A stretch of 36,398 nt of DNA from Sporosarcina sp. GTDB taxonomy: Bacteria > Bacillota > Bacilli > Bacillales_A > Planococcaceae. Position 1 is the first letter of the stretch. Every line of letters begins with the position of its first letter. The DNA lies in the NCBI GenBank assembly GCA_026169375.1, contig JAPFCR010000042.1, positions 1 to 36,398 of the forward strand, written 5' to 3'. The notes beneath the pieces are model-generated. The model did no database searches, was not told the DNA's origin, and saw only the letters and a list, made by a program, of their open reading frames with translations. Positions 15,111 to 23,733 of this stretch are shown here, in pieces. A program made the translations under genes and the position numbers.

Positions 15111-15896
15111 TTACCTAATCCGTTTTGGATGCGTATACAAATTAAACGTATCACCGCGGATAAAGCCAACTGTCGTAATGCCAAGTTCTTCTGCGAGTAT
15201 TAAAGCGAGTTCGGTCGGGGCTGATTTTGATAGAATGATTTCACAACCGATTTTAGCAACTTTCAGTAAAATCTCAGATGATATTCTCCCGCTAAACACA
15301 ATTACTTTATCGTGAACGGAAATATTGTTTTTTAAGCAATAGCCGTAAATTTTATCGAGCGCGTTATGACGACCAATATCCACTCGGGCTACGATGATTC
15401 CATTTTGATCACATAAAGCCGCATTGTGTACACCGCCTGTATGCTGAAATAAAGTGGCTTTGTTTTCTAATGCTTTCATTAAATGAAAACAGTCATCTGG
15501 TTTTAAAGTAACGCGTGTTTCAGTCATTCGTTGAGCTGTTAAAACATCATTCGCAAAAACAAACCCTTGCCGACTCATCCCGCAACAAGAGCTAATATAT
15601 CTTTTATGATTCATTTTTTCATAAAAAGGAAATACTTTCTCCGCGGTAATATGAATAAACGTCAAATCTTCTTGTATTCTAATTTCCTGAATATGTTCAT
15701 ATTTTCTTATAATCCGTTCAGAAATTAAAAAGCCAATAACCATATCTTCAATATACTCAGGTGAACAAACAATCGTCATCAATTCTTTCCCATTGATGTG
15801 AATGGTAATTGGATGTTCTGTGGCAATTTGATCATCGATTTCAGTAAACTGTCCATTAGAAAATCGTTGCACCGTCCTTTTTTTAGCCTGCTTCAA
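15111..15896 (-). CDS. fdhD: Formate dehydrogenase accessory sulfurtransferase FdhD
   Basis: FdhD passes sulfur from a cysteine desulfurase to the molybdenum cofactor so that formate dehydrogenase becomes active. The 261-aa product has the usual layout: an N-terminal segment with EHPITIHINGKE, SPEYIEDMVIGFLISE, a cysteine pair in SSCCGMSRQG (about 102-111) at the place of the sulfur-carrying loop, GGVHNAAL and DIGRHNALDKIYG (about 170-185), and FSGRISSE. It starts at TTG 15896 behind AAGGAGGG. It lies divergent to fdhA, its client enzyme, with about 275 bases between them. Confidence 0.93.
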   Translation of the reverse strand: MKQAKKRTVQRFSNGQFTEIDDQIATEHPITIHINGKELMTIVCSPEYIEDMVIGFLISERIIRKYEHIQEIRIQEDLTFIHITAEKVFPFYEKMNHKRYISSCCGMSRQGFVFANDVLTAQRMTETRVTLKPDDCFHLMKALENKATLFQHTGGVHNAALCDQNGIIVARVDIGRHNALDKIYGYCLKNNISVHDKVIVFSGRISSEILLKVAKIGCEIILSKSAPTELALILAEELGITTVGFIRGDTFNLYTHPKRIR

Positions 15897-16036
15897 GAAA
15901 AGCCCTCCTTTCAGATCGGTTAATCTATTTTTAAGAAAATCCGTTCAAATATTAAAGACTTCTATTTTAATGATATCATTTAAGTTTTTTATCGGTTTAG
16001 AAGTATAGTGATTGGCTAGTTGATTACTAGAATACA

Positions 16037-16065
16037 TTGTTTGTTCTTAAATCTTCAACTATAAT
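16037..16065 (+). promoter_or_regulatory. Candidate SigA promoter for fdhA
   Basis: TTGTTT (16037-16042) and TATAAT (16060-16065) are separated by 17 bases. The leader of about 100 bases contains an AAAATTTC-N10-GAAATTTT inverted repeat at 16088-16113. Confidence 0.6.
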
Positions 16066-16087
16066 AGTATCAAAATAACGGTTTTCT

Positions 16088-16113
16088 AAAATTTCCATTG
16101 AATCAGAAATTTT
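16088..16113. promoter_or_regulatory. Inverted repeat in the fdhA leader
   Basis: Perfect 8-base arms AAAATTTC and GAAATTTT are separated by ten bases, just downstream of the predicted start of transcription. This is a good position for a repressor or an RNA hairpin. No known consensus is recognised. Confidence 0.35.
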
Positions 16114-16171
16114 GGGTGAATAAACATGAAGTCTGTTTTGAAATAGGGAGTTTAAATAGGGAGTTGGTTAC

Positions 16172-19105
16172 ATGTCCGTTAAAATTAATGAGAAAGCATA
16201 TGAATTTCAAGAAGGAATGACAATTCTTCAAGTGATTAATGCGTATGAAATTAAGCATCCACAAATTTGTTACTTACCAGAAGTGGACCCGATTGAAACC
16301 TGTGATACATGTATTGTTGAAGTAGACGGGAAGCTTGTTCGTGCATGTTCAACTAAAGCGGTTTCAGGCATGCGAATATCTCTTTCATCGGCACCGGCGA
16401 AAGCTGCACAAACAGAAGCGATGGACCGGATTCTCGAAAATCATTTACTTTATTGTACAGTTTGTGATAATAACAACGGGAACTGTAAAATTCATAATAC
16501 AGTTAGTCTTATGGAAATTGAAGAACAAAAATATCCGTATAAACCGAAATGTTCAGTCGATGAAGTTGACTTCACACATCCGTTTTATCGTTATGATCCA
16601 AACCAATGTATTGCGTGTGGACAATGTGTGGAAGTCTGTCAGAATTTACAAGTGAATGAAACATTGTCGATGGATTGGAATCGTGATCGTCCGATTGTGT
16701 TGTGGGACAGCGGTGCAAAAATTAACGACTCATCTTGTGTCGGTTGTGGCCACTGTGTAACGGTTTGTCCGTGTAATGCATTAATGGAAAAGTCAATGCT
16801 TGGTGAAGCCGGCTTTATGACGGGGATGAAAGAAGAGATTATAGAGCCGATGATTGATTTCGTAAAAGATGCAGAGCCAAAATATACCGGCTTTATGGCG
16901 ATTTCGGATGCAGAAGCGAAAATGCGTGAAACGAGAACGAAGAAAACGAAAACGGTTTGTACGTTTTGCGGTGTCGGTTGTTCATTTGAAGTGTGGACGA
17001 AAGATCGTAAAATCTTGAAAGTGCAACCTGTCTCTGATGCACCGGTTAATGCAATCTCAACTTGTGTGAAAGGGAAATTTGGTTGGGATTTTGTGAATAG
17101 TGACAAACGCATTACGACACCACTTATTCGTAAAGGCGATTCATTTGTCGAGGCGTCTTGGAAAGAAGCGCTTGATCTCGTTGCGAAAAATCTAGGTGAT
17201 ATTAAAGACAGGCATGGTAAAGACGGCGTCGGGATCATTTCTTCATCGAAAATTACGAACGAAGAAAACTATGTCATTCAAAAACTTGCACGGCAAGTGT
17301 TTGAAACAAATAATGTTGATAACTGCTCACGCTACTGCCAGTCCCCTGCGACAGATGGTTTATTCCGTACAGTTGGCATGGGCGGCGACTCGGGAACAAT
17401 TAAAGACATCGCGAAAGCTGATCTCGTCATTATTGTCGGTGCGAATCCGGCAGAAGGTCATCCTGTTCTTGCAACACGTGTGAAACGTGCGAATAAATTA
17501 CACGGTCAAAAACTTATTGTGGCAGACCTCAGGAAACATGAGATGGCTGAACGATCGGATATCTTTATGAGCCCAAAACAAGGGACTGACCAAGTGTGGC
17601 TGATGGCTGTGACAAAATATATGATTGACCAAGGTTGGCATGATGAAGCGTTTATTCATGAAAACGTTCATTATTTTGAAGAATATAAAGAGATTCTTGA
17701 AAAATATACATTAGACTATGCAGAAAAAGTGACAGGTGTTTCTAAAGAAATGTTAATTGAAACAGCTGAAACGATTCGAGATGCAGATGGCACTTGTATT
17801 TTATGGGGCATGGGTGTCACACAAAATACAGGGGGTTCTGATACGTCGGCAGCGATTTCGAACTTACTTTTAGCAACTGGTAATTACCGTCGTCCAGGAA
17901 CGGGCGCGTATCCATTACGCGGTCATAATAATGTGCAGGGTGCTTGTGATATGGGCTCGCTACCAGGTTGGTTGCCAGGATATCAGCATGTGACGGATGA
18001 TGCGGCGCGTGAAAAATTTGAACAAGCATATGGCGTAAAAATTGATGGAAAACCAGGGCTGGACAATATTCAAATGCTTGAATCAATCGATAAAGGTGTT
18101 ATGCGCGCAATGTATATTATTGGGGAAGATATGGCGCTTGTCGATTCAAACGCCAATTATGTCCATGATATGTTATCGAAGCTAGATTTTCTTGTTGTGC
18201 AAGATATCTTTTTCTCCAGAACAGCACAATATGCAGATGTTATTCTACCCGCTGTTCCGTCACTTGAAAAAGATGGCACATTTACGAATACAGAAAGACG
18301 TGTGCAACGTTTATATCAAGCACTTCCTGAGTTAGGAGAAGGGAAAGCAGATTGGTGGATTGTCCAAGAAGTAGCCAATCGTCTCGGTGCAGAATGGAAT
18401 TATAATCATCCAAGTGAAATTTTTGCTGAAATGGCAAGTTTATCTCCAATATTTGGTCAAGCAAACTATGATGTGATGGAAGGCTGGAATAGCTTTTTAT
18501 GGGGGAGTTTAGATGGTGCGAATACTGAATTATTATACGAAGATGGCTTTAATTTCCCAGATAAAAAAGCCCGTTTCGCTTTATCCGATTGGGTCGCGCG
18601 AGCGGAATTTCCGGAAGAATATGACTTACATATTAATAATGGTCGTATTCTTGAACATTTCCATGAAGGGAATTTAACGAATAAATCAGCAGGGATTCAA
18701 TCGAAAGTACCGGAAATTTTTGTGGAAGTCTCCCCAGAACTCGCAAAAGAACGCGGTGTAGAAAGTGGTTCGATTGTACGACTCATTTCGCCGTATGGTG
18801 CGTTAAGATTACCTGTACTTGTCACAGACCGGGTGAAAAAGAATGAATTATTTTTACCGATGAACTCGGTCGAAAAAGAGTCTGCCATTAACTTCCTAAC
18901 CGGACCAGCTGTTGATGAACGTACGAATACACCGGCTTATAAACAGACGATGGTACGGATGGAAGTTATACAAAGAGGCGGAGAAAACCCACTGCCAAAA
19001 TCGAATCACAGGAATAAAAAACGTTATCCTACAACAGGGATTGAAGTCGAACGAAAATGGAGTCGCCCAGGTTATGTTCACTTAACGACAGAAGGGAAGA
19101 GGTGA
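16172..19105 (+). CDS. fdhA: Formate dehydrogenase catalytic subunit, molybdopterin/Fe-S (YrhE-like)
   Basis: This 977-aa cytosolic enzyme oxidises formate to CO2. Cys33, 44, 47 and 59 fit an N-terminal [2Fe-2S] domain. His91 with Cys95, 98 and 105 forms a His-Cys3 [4Fe-4S] site. Two ferredoxin-type [4Fe-4S] motifs follow (146/149/152/156 and 189/192/195/199). The molybdopterin domain begins with CTFCGVGC (263-270, with Cys298) for another cluster. In NVDNCSRYCQSP, Cys389 stands where selenocysteine FDHs have Sec, so this is a Cys-type enzyme. Length and order match B. subtilis YrhE. A DUF1641 gene follows after six bases, and fdhD is divergent. The bracketed AAATAGGGAGTT ribosome-site segment is duplicated upstream. 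Confidence 0.94.
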   Translation: MSVKINEKAYEFQEGMTILQVINAYEIKHPQICYLPEVDPIETCDTCIVEVDGKLVRACSTKAVSGMRISLSSAPAKAAQTEAMDRILENHLLYCTVCDNNNGNCKIHNTVSLMEIEEQKYPYKPKCSVDEVDFTHPFYRYDPNQCIACGQCVEVCQNLQVNETLSMDWNRDRPIVLWDSGAKINDSSCVGCGHCVTVCPCNALMEKSMLGEAGFMTGMKEEIIEPMIDFVKDAEPKYTGFMAISDAEAKMRETRTKKTKTVCTFCGVGCSFEVWTKDRKILKVQPVSDAPVNAISTCVKGKFGWDFVNSDKRITTPLIRKGDSFVEASWKEALDLVAKNLGDIKDRHGKDGVGIISSSKITNEENYVIQKLARQVFETNNVDNCSRYCQSPATDGLFRTVGMGGDSGTIKDIAKADLVIIVGANPAEGHPVLATRVKRANKLHGQKLIVADLRKHEMAERSDIFMSPKQGTDQVWLMAVTKYMIDQGWHDEAFIHENVHYFEEYKEILEKYTLDYAEKVTGVSKEMLIETAETIRDADGTCILWGMGVTQNTGGSDTSAAISNLLLATGNYRRPGTGAYPLRGHNNVQGACDMGSLPGWLPGYQHVTDDAAREKFEQAYGVKIDGKPGLDNIQMLESIDKGVMRAMYIIGEDMALVDSNANYVHDMLSKLDFLVVQDIFFSRTAQYADVILPAVPSLEKDGTFTNTERRVQRLYQALPELGEGKADWWIVQEVANRLGAEWNYNHPSEIFAEMASLSPIFGQANYDVMEGWNSFLWGSLDGANTELLYEDGFNFPDKKARFALSDWVARAEFPEEYDLHINNGRILEHFHEGNLTNKSAGIQSKVPEIFVEVSPELAKERGVESGSIVRLISPYGALRLPVLVTDRVKKNELFLPMNSVEKESAINFLTGPAVDERTNTPAYKQTMVRMEVIQRGGENPLPKSNHRNKKRYPTTGIEVERKWSRPGYVHLTTEGKR

Positions 19106-19111
19106 CGTGAA

Positions 19112-19597
19112 ATGGCGGAACCGATCACATCGATTCAATTAAAGAAGCAAACACTTGAAGAAATTCAAGAAGAAAAAATGGCCGAGTTACAAATGTTAAT
19201 TGTAGAACAGCAACAAGCATTAAATAAACTCGTTGAAATTACAGGTGATTTAAACGACGCGGGGGTACTTGATGCGGTGAAAGCGTCTGTGAAAGCAAAA
19301 GATGATCTCGCCGGGATTGCAGTTAACCAAATGTCGCGCGAACCAATTTTGAATTTAATTAAACATGTGATGAATGCATCAGATGCACTTTCGTCTATTG
19401 ATGCGGAGAAAAGTACAAAGCTCATAGAAAGTTTAAAAAGTGGCTTAAATGAAGCAGAATTGGCGGATGGGAATGATGCGTCTGTTGGGCTGTTGGATTT
19501 AATAAGATCATTAAACGATCCCGATATTAATCGTTCTGTGAAGTTTGGTTTAAACTTTTTAAAAGGTATGGGAAAAGGATTGGATGAAAGTCATTAA
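19112..19597 (+). CDS. yrhD: DUF1641 protein, YrhD-like formate dehydrogenase partner
   Basis: This 161-aa soluble, mainly helical protein has a charged N-terminus and the DUF1641 core (LLDLIRSLNDPDINRSVKFGLNFLKGMGK at about 127-155). In Bacillus the family is encoded directly after the formate dehydrogenase alpha subunit and is thought to be a small subunit or electron-transfer/stability partner. The biochemical role is not established. The gene begins six bases after the fdhA stop, with GGTGACGTG as a modest ribosome site, so translation is probably coupled. A terminator follows. Confidence 0.88.
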   Translation: MAEPITSIQLKKQTLEEIQEEKMAELQMLIVEQQQALNKLVEITGDLNDAGVLDAVKASVKAKDDLAGIAVNQMSREPILNLIKHVMNASDALSSIDAEKSTKLIESLKSGLNEAELADGNDASVGLLDLIRSLNDPDINRSVKFGLNFLKGMGKGLDESH

Positions 19598-19608
19598 CAA
19601 TATCAATC

Positions 19609-19650
19609 AGCTGTTCATCAGTCAGGAAACTGGCTCATGAACAGCTTTTG
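19609..19650 (+). terminator. Terminator of the fdhA-yrhD operon
   Basis: AGCTGTTCAT pairs with ATGAACAGCT around an inner TCAG/CTGG stem and is followed by TTTTG. Confidence 0.8.
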
Positions 19651-19726
19651 TATTTTAAATGAAACATATTCTCGTTAAATACGTATAAGAATTAACAAGG
19701 AAAACACTAAACGGGGAGTGGTTTTC

Positions 19727-20224
19727 ATGAAACAGTTATTTATGCATCAAAAAGCGTTTACATTAAGAGGGAATTTTTCAGTGAAAGATGAAGCGGAAAA
19801 TGATGTGTATTTTGTAGAGGGTAGTTTTATGCAAATTCCGAAGCGGTTTATTGTTACAAATGATAGAAAAGAAGAAGTGGCAATCATTACGAAAAAGACT
19901 TGGAGTTTTCTGCCTACATTTTACGTTGATGCTTATGGTCAAGAAACGATGACGATTAAAAAAGATTTTACATTTTTCAAAGCGCGTTATACAATCGACG
20001 CGGCTGGAATTGAAGTAAGTGGAAACTGGTGGGATATGGAGTTTGAAGTGATTCGAAATGGAGAAGTGATTGGCGCGGTAAGTAAGGAATGGTTTACGTG
20101 GGGACAAAGGTATGTCTTGTCGATTTATGACGAAGAAGTAGAAGCGCTGCTTGTATCACTCGTTGTAGCGATTAATTATGTAAAAGCATCGCAAGCGGCT
20201 GCTGGAGCGAGTGCTGGTAGTTAA
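19727..20224 (+). CDS. LURP-one-related / tubby C-terminal-like protein (YxjI-type)
   Basis: This 165-aa protein is built of successive short beta strands with the LURP-one pattern: LFMHQKAFTLRGNFSVKDE at the N-terminus, a repeated beta-hairpin core (YFVEGSF, ARYTI, WDMEFEVIRNGEVIGAVSKEWF) and a C-terminal hydrophobic helix (LLVSLVVAINYVKA). The family resembles phospholipid scramblase and tubby domains. Its bacterial function is unknown; membrane association through the C-terminal helix is plausible. A GTG at 19718 is in frame but lies within the GGGGAG ribosome site, so ATG 19727 is chosen. It is monocistronic with its own terminator. Confidence 0.8.
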   Translation: MKQLFMHQKAFTLRGNFSVKDEAENDVYFVEGSFMQIPKRFIVTNDRKEEVAIITKKTWSFLPTFYVDAYGQETMTIKKDFTFFKARYTIDAAGIEVSGNWWDMEFEVIRNGEVIGAVSKEWFTWGQRYVLSIYDEEVEALLVSLVVAINYVKASQAAAGASAGS

Positions 20225-20241
20225 TGATAGCGTTATGTTTA

Positions 20242-20280
20242 CTTAGCAGTCGTTAACCTGAACGGTTGCTAAGCTTTTTA
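20242..20280 (+). terminator. Terminator after the LURP-one gene
   Basis: CTTAGCA pairs with TGCTAAG around an imperfect inner stem, then CTTTTTA. It separates this gene from the UspA remnant. Confidence 0.7.
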
Positions 20281-20462
20281 GTAAGTTTACAAGACTACAA
20301 GGAAATGTAGCGGAAGAAATCGTTAAATATGCGAAGAAAAGTGATACGGATTTAATTATTATTGGAAGTCGAGGACTCGGCGCGGTAAAAGGAATGCTCT
20401 TAGGAAGTGTTAGTTCACGTGTCGTTCAGCGAGCAGATTGTCACGTGTTAGTGATTAAATAA
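20281..20462 (+). pseudogene. Universal stress protein (UspA) C-terminal remnant
   Basis: Reading in the frame that ends at TAA 20460-20462 gives a Usp C-terminal half: AEEIVKYAKKSDTDLIIIGSRGLG, then GMLLGSVSSRVVQRADCHVLVIK. It contains the ATP-binding G-x2-G-x9-G-S pattern of UspA. About the first 90 residues of a normal 140-aa protein are missing. The frame has no start codon with a ribosome site, and its open part begins inside the previous gene's terminator. I therefore read it as a 5'-truncated remnant whose deletion joined it to the terminator. It has kept its frame, so the loss may be recent. Confidence 0.75.
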
Positions 20463-20470
20463 GGAAACTA

Positions 20471-20508
20471 AAAACATGCTAGGGAAAAAACGTCCATAGC
20501 ATGTTTTT
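20471..20508. terminator. Bidirectional terminator between UspA remnant and globin
   Basis: AAAACATGCTA pairs with TAGCATGTTTT, flanked by A-run and T-run. Confidence 0.8.
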
Positions 20509-20510
20509 GG

Positions 20511-20906
20511 TTACGGCGCTGTTTTTTCCGAATTTACCATAATACTAGCTACTTGTGTTAAACGATCGTAAAATACTTCACCTTCTGGCGTATCAGCTAA
20601 ACCAACTTCTTCAAAGGCCTCTTTCATACAACGTAACCAAGCCTCGGCTCTTTTCGGTGTAATTTCATGTGGGAGATGACGAGCGCGCATGCGAGGATGA
20701 CCGTATCGATTACTATAAAGTGGTGGACCCCCTAAAAATTGCGTTAAAAATAGTCGTTGCTTCGACATAATTTGACCGACATCCCCAGTAAAAATTGGGA
20801 TTAAATCTGGGTTTGCATACACTTTGGGATAAAAGGCATTGACTAGTTCTTCAATTTTCTCTGCTCCAATTCTATCGTACAATAATTGTAAGTGTAGCTC
20901 TGACAT
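20511..20906 (-). CDS. Truncated hemoglobin (group II, YjbI/TrHbO-like)
   Basis: This 131-aa heme protein belongs to the 2-on-2 globin family. It shows the N-terminal LYDRIG motif, a TyrCD1-type region (FYPKVYANPDLIPIF), QRLFLTQFLGGPPLYSNRYGHPRMRARH (about 51-78) containing the proximal histidine, and AWLRCMKEAFEEVG. Group II globins bind O2 and NO and are implicated in oxygen or NO handling; the B. subtilis protein is YjbI. AAAGGAG precedes the ATG. The gene is monocistronic in this window, whereas YjbI is often beside a thioredoxin-like YjbH gene, which is absent here. Confidence 0.88.
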   Translation of the reverse strand: MSELHLQLLYDRIGAEKIEELVNAFYPKVYANPDLIPIFTGDVGQIMSKQRLFLTQFLGGPPLYSNRYGHPRMRARHLPHEITPKRAEAWLRCMKEAFEEVGLADTPEGEVFYDRLTQVASIMVNSEKTAP

Positions 20907-21207
20907 ATTTAAAATCTCCTTTACTATGAAGTGAAATTATTTATACATATTACTATTAACTGTAAAACCATGAATATTCAAATACACTTTACCATAAAAG
21001 CCAAGATTTTTGAAAGATATTGATTAAGCATTTTACTAGTGAAATTATTATGTGAAAATAAAAAGCAAACCCTATCGTAAAGCATTCTCATGTAGTAAAT
21101 ATTGAGAAAGTAGGATAGCTGAAGTTTCAAGTGAGAGATGGTTTTCTTTTATTAGTCACAGGGCGCACTTTCAGCTACAATAAACGAATGTGTTGGAGGT
21201 GATATAA
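20907..21207. other. Intergenic region between globin and GDPD genes
   Basis: AT-rich DNA with no gene seen. It holds an imperfect hairpin (CTATC/GATAG with TTCTCA/TGAGAA, about 21073-21119) and, at the end, the GGAGGTGAT ribosome site of the next gene. No clear promoter was found. Confidence 0.4.
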
Positions 21208-22986
21208 ATGAAAATGGTCACGGTTATGCGGATGAGTGCGCGCCGTATTTTAATGGATCCCAAAGAGTATTTGTTTGGATTCTTCTTGCTGCAAAGTATT
21301 CGGTGGGCGATTGGATTACCGCTTGTGTCATTTTTATTTTATATGCTGTTACATACAGCAGGACTTGTCAGTATAACGAATACAAATATTGTACAGTTGT
21401 TTGCGAGTCCGCTAGCGATTGTGGTTTTAACGATTTTATTGTTTTTACTTACCTTTTTCGTCTTCTATGAATTTGGCTATTATTTTTTAGTCGCAAAATA
21501 TCAACGTTCAGGTGAGGATTTTACGTTTCGAACGATTTTAAAAGAATTGAATGCGAAAGTGCCGAAGTTTTTTAGTATCCATTTTATAGTGTTTACCATA
21601 TATCTTGGCTTATTATTGCCAATCGCATCACTTGGAATGAGCACATCTTGGACGGAAGCGCTTCAAATTCCACATTTTATTACCGATGAACTGGCAAATA
21701 CGATGAGTGGTAAAATCCTTTTAGGAATCGGTTTACTCGTCGTTTTTTATTTGAATGCGCGGTTTATTTTTACTGTACTTTATTTTTCGACTGAAAGAGG
21801 AGCATCGATGCGCCGGGCTTTAAGAAGAAGTTGGTGTGAAACGAAGGGCAAAGTCTTTCGACTCACAACAAGTTTAGGAACGATTGTGCTCACATTTACA
21901 GTCGTTTCGTTAGGACTGATGCTGCTCACGCTTGGACCGTTATTTATCGGGGAAGCGTATTTTGAAATGAACTTACCCATCCTTGCGGGTATTAGTTTCA
22001 CAATCATTCAAGGCATTTTCTTCACAACGAGTGCACTGATGCAACCGATGTTAACAGAAGCGGTTACGATTATCGAGCGCGGTGAAGAAGAAGTGGGGAA
22101 AGTGACGAGTTACCGAAAAACGCTTGGTATGTATTCAAAGCGTTATTGGCCCGTGTTACTTCTTGGCTTTACCGTCTTTGCGTTTATTCACACGAATACG
22201 TTGAAAGAAACAGTCTATCAGCCGATGTCTAAAATTGTGGCGCATCGTGGGTATGCGGCGGTTGCGCTTGAAAACACGATTGCGAGTCTCGATGCGGCTG
22301 CGGAAGCAGGAGCGGATATGGTAGAGATGGATATTCAAGAAACAAAAGATGGGCAGTTTGTCGTTTATCACGATAAAACGTTGCGCCGTTTGGCGGGAGA
22401 TTCTCGGGCAATTGGTGAAATGACGTTAGATGAATTAACTGAAGTGACTTTGTCTGATGGACGTCATACAGAACCTTTGCCATCATTTGACGAATACGTA
22501 GACAGAGCGAAAGAATTAGAGATTCGTTTACTCGTAGAAACGAAAACGTATGGACATGAATCTTCTGAAATGGAAGAAAATCTTGTCGCATTTCTTCATG
22601 AGAAAGAAGTGGCATATGATTATGTCGTGCAATCACTCGATATTCCACATCTTCGAAAGTTACAAAAAATTGATCCGCTCATTGAAACGAGTGATATTAT
22701 CGCATTAAATGTTGGAAGTTTACCGAAAACAACATCTCAATATCTAAGTTTGGAAGACTTTTCAGTCACAACAAAACTCATTCAAAATGCAAATGAAGAA
22801 GAAAAGAAAATCTTTGTTTGGACTGTGAACAAAGAAGAGTTAATGCATTCATATATGCGGATGGGCGTATACGGACTCATTACGAATCATGTGACAGACG
22901 CGGTGAATGTTCGAAATGTGTATGAAGAAGACCAAGGGATGTTACAGCGTTTATTATGGTTACTTGAAGAAAATAAACCATTTTAA
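21208..22986 (+). CDS. Membrane-anchored glycerophosphodiester phosphodiesterase
   Basis: The first 335 residues of this 592-aa protein form a glycerophosphoryl-diester-phosphodiesterase membrane domain with about seven to eight hydrophobic helices. The rest is a GDPD catalytic domain. HRG (346-348), E355-N356, E373 and D375 (VEMDIQ) and H388-D389 supply the metal and catalytic residues of the GlpQ family. It cleaves glycerophosphodiesters to sn-glycerol 3-phosphate and an alcohol, and can act on lipid or teichoic-acid products. The catalytic domain follows a last transmembrane helix (about 311-327), so it could face outward. GGAGGTGAT precedes the ATG. It is monocistronic. Confidence 0.88.
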   Translation: MKMVTVMRMSARRILMDPKEYLFGFFLLQSIRWAIGLPLVSFLFYMLLHTAGLVSITNTNIVQLFASPLAIVVLTILLFLLTFFVFYEFGYYFLVAKYQRSGEDFTFRTILKELNAKVPKFFSIHFIVFTIYLGLLLPIASLGMSTSWTEALQIPHFITDELANTMSGKILLGIGLLVVFYLNARFIFTVLYFSTERGASMRRALRRSWCETKGKVFRLTTSLGTIVLTFTVVSLGLMLLTLGPLFIGEAYFEMNLPILAGISFTIIQGIFFTTSALMQPMLTEAVTIIERGEEEVGKVTSYRKTLGMYSKRYWPVLLLGFTVFAFIHTNTLKETVYQPMSKIVAHRGYAAVALENTIASLDAAAEAGADMVEMDIQETKDGQFVVYHDKTLRRLAGDSRAIGEMTLDELTEVTLSDGRHTEPLPSFDEYVDRAKELEIRLLVETKTYGHESSEMEENLVAFLHEKEVAYDYVVQSLDIPHLRKLQKIDPLIETSDIIALNVGSLPKTTSQYLSLEDFSVTTKLIQNANEEEKKIFVWTVNKEELMHSYMRMGVYGLITNHVTDAVNVRNVYEEDQGMLQRLLWLLEENKPF

Positions 22987-23030
22987 CAAATCTCCTACTT
23001 TTACAGTTTTGTAAGAGTAGGAGATTTGTT
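22985..23030. terminator. Terminator between GDPD and the uvrX operon
   Basis: A long stem pairs AACAAATCTCCTACTTTTAC with GTAAGAGTAGGAGATTTGTT, with one mismatch. The convergent genes share it. T-runs are weak. Confidence 0.7.
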
Positions 23031-23035
23031 ACTCA

Positions 23036-23389
23036 TTATTTCTTTCTTAGCGATTGATATGTTTGCATAATTAATTCTTCCACATGCATTTTGACCGCTT
23101 GATTGGCGTAAGTGAAGACTGCATCTTCTCCGGGGGTTGTGACAGATACTTCACTAAAATACGTGTCGAGACGTTTCCAGCGAATGAGTCCAACTTGTTT
23201 TTGTATAAAGTATTGTTTTTCACGGTTATATTGTGTACGTAACTGCTCTAAAAGTGCTTCGATAAAAGGGATAAATAGATTTATGCATTTGGTTGTTTCA
23301 ATAATTTCCACATCTTTTTCCAAGTACCGAATGGCCAATTCAACCATTAAAAATTGGTGTAGCCGGTGCCGGTCGTCTACATTAATCAT
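23036..23389 (-). CDS. Conserved-looking hypothetical protein, last gene of uvrX operon
   Basis: This 117-aa soluble, probably helical protein is not assigned to a family. It begins MINVDDRHRLHQFLMVELAIRYLEKD and has a central amphipathic region (EALLEQLRTQYNREKQYF). Its start overlaps the end of the YolD-like gene by eight bases, which implies translational coupling. It is therefore the third gene of the SOS-controlled uvrX-yolD unit. The position suggests a role linked to error-prone repair, but nothing in the sequence shows it directly. Confidence 0.7.
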   Translation of the reverse strand: MINVDDRHRLHQFLMVELAIRYLEKDVEIIETTKCINLFIPFIEALLEQLRTQYNREKQYFIQKQVGLIRWKRLDTYFSEVSVTTPGEDAVFTYANQAVKMHVEELIMQTYQSLRKK

Positions 23390-23714
23390 CCATCTCAGCC
23401 CTTTGAATCGTACTCAAATTAATCATGTGTATTGTTTCATCTGTTGAGAAAGAAAGAAGTGCTTTTTCTACATAAATCTTGTTAATCAATCCTGTATAGG
23501 TTTGCCACTGATTTTGTTGGAAAACTGTAAGGGAGATGGGGAGTTGACTCGTATAAGCTGTATGAATATTTTGTTGAAGATCTTCTAATTCCCATACCAT
23601 CAAATCAACAGGACGTTGTGGTTGACTTAGGTGCTCTTCCCATTCTTGCAACTTATGAATATGTTCAGGCAACATCATTGCTGTCCATTTTTTCATCCCA
23701 CGGTCTTTTACCAT
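23382..23714 (-). CDS. yolD: YolD-like protein
   Basis: This 110-aa YolD-like protein (PF08863) has a diagnostic N-terminus RGMKKWTAMMLPEH and a later beta-rich half (ISLTVFQQNQWQTYTGLINKI). YolD genes sit next to uvrX-type Y-family polymerases in many Bacillales and are proposed to be functionally equivalent to UmuD; no catalytic activity is known. AAGGAGGC precedes the ATG, 19 bases after the uvrX stop codon. It is cotranscribed with uvrX and with the overlapping downstream ORF. Confidence 0.88.
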   Translation of the reverse strand: MVKDRGMKKWTAMMLPEHIHKLQEWEEHLSQPQRPVDLMVWELEDLQQNIHTAYTSQLPISLTVFQQNQWQTYTGLINKIYVEKALLSFSTDETIHMINLSTIQRAEMDD

Positions 23715-23733
23715 CTAGAACGCCTCCTTATCA

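Noticed and set aside
15028..15315. 95-aa plus-strand ORF opposite fdhD
   Set aside because: Most of it is the reverse frame of fdhD, and there is no ribosome site.
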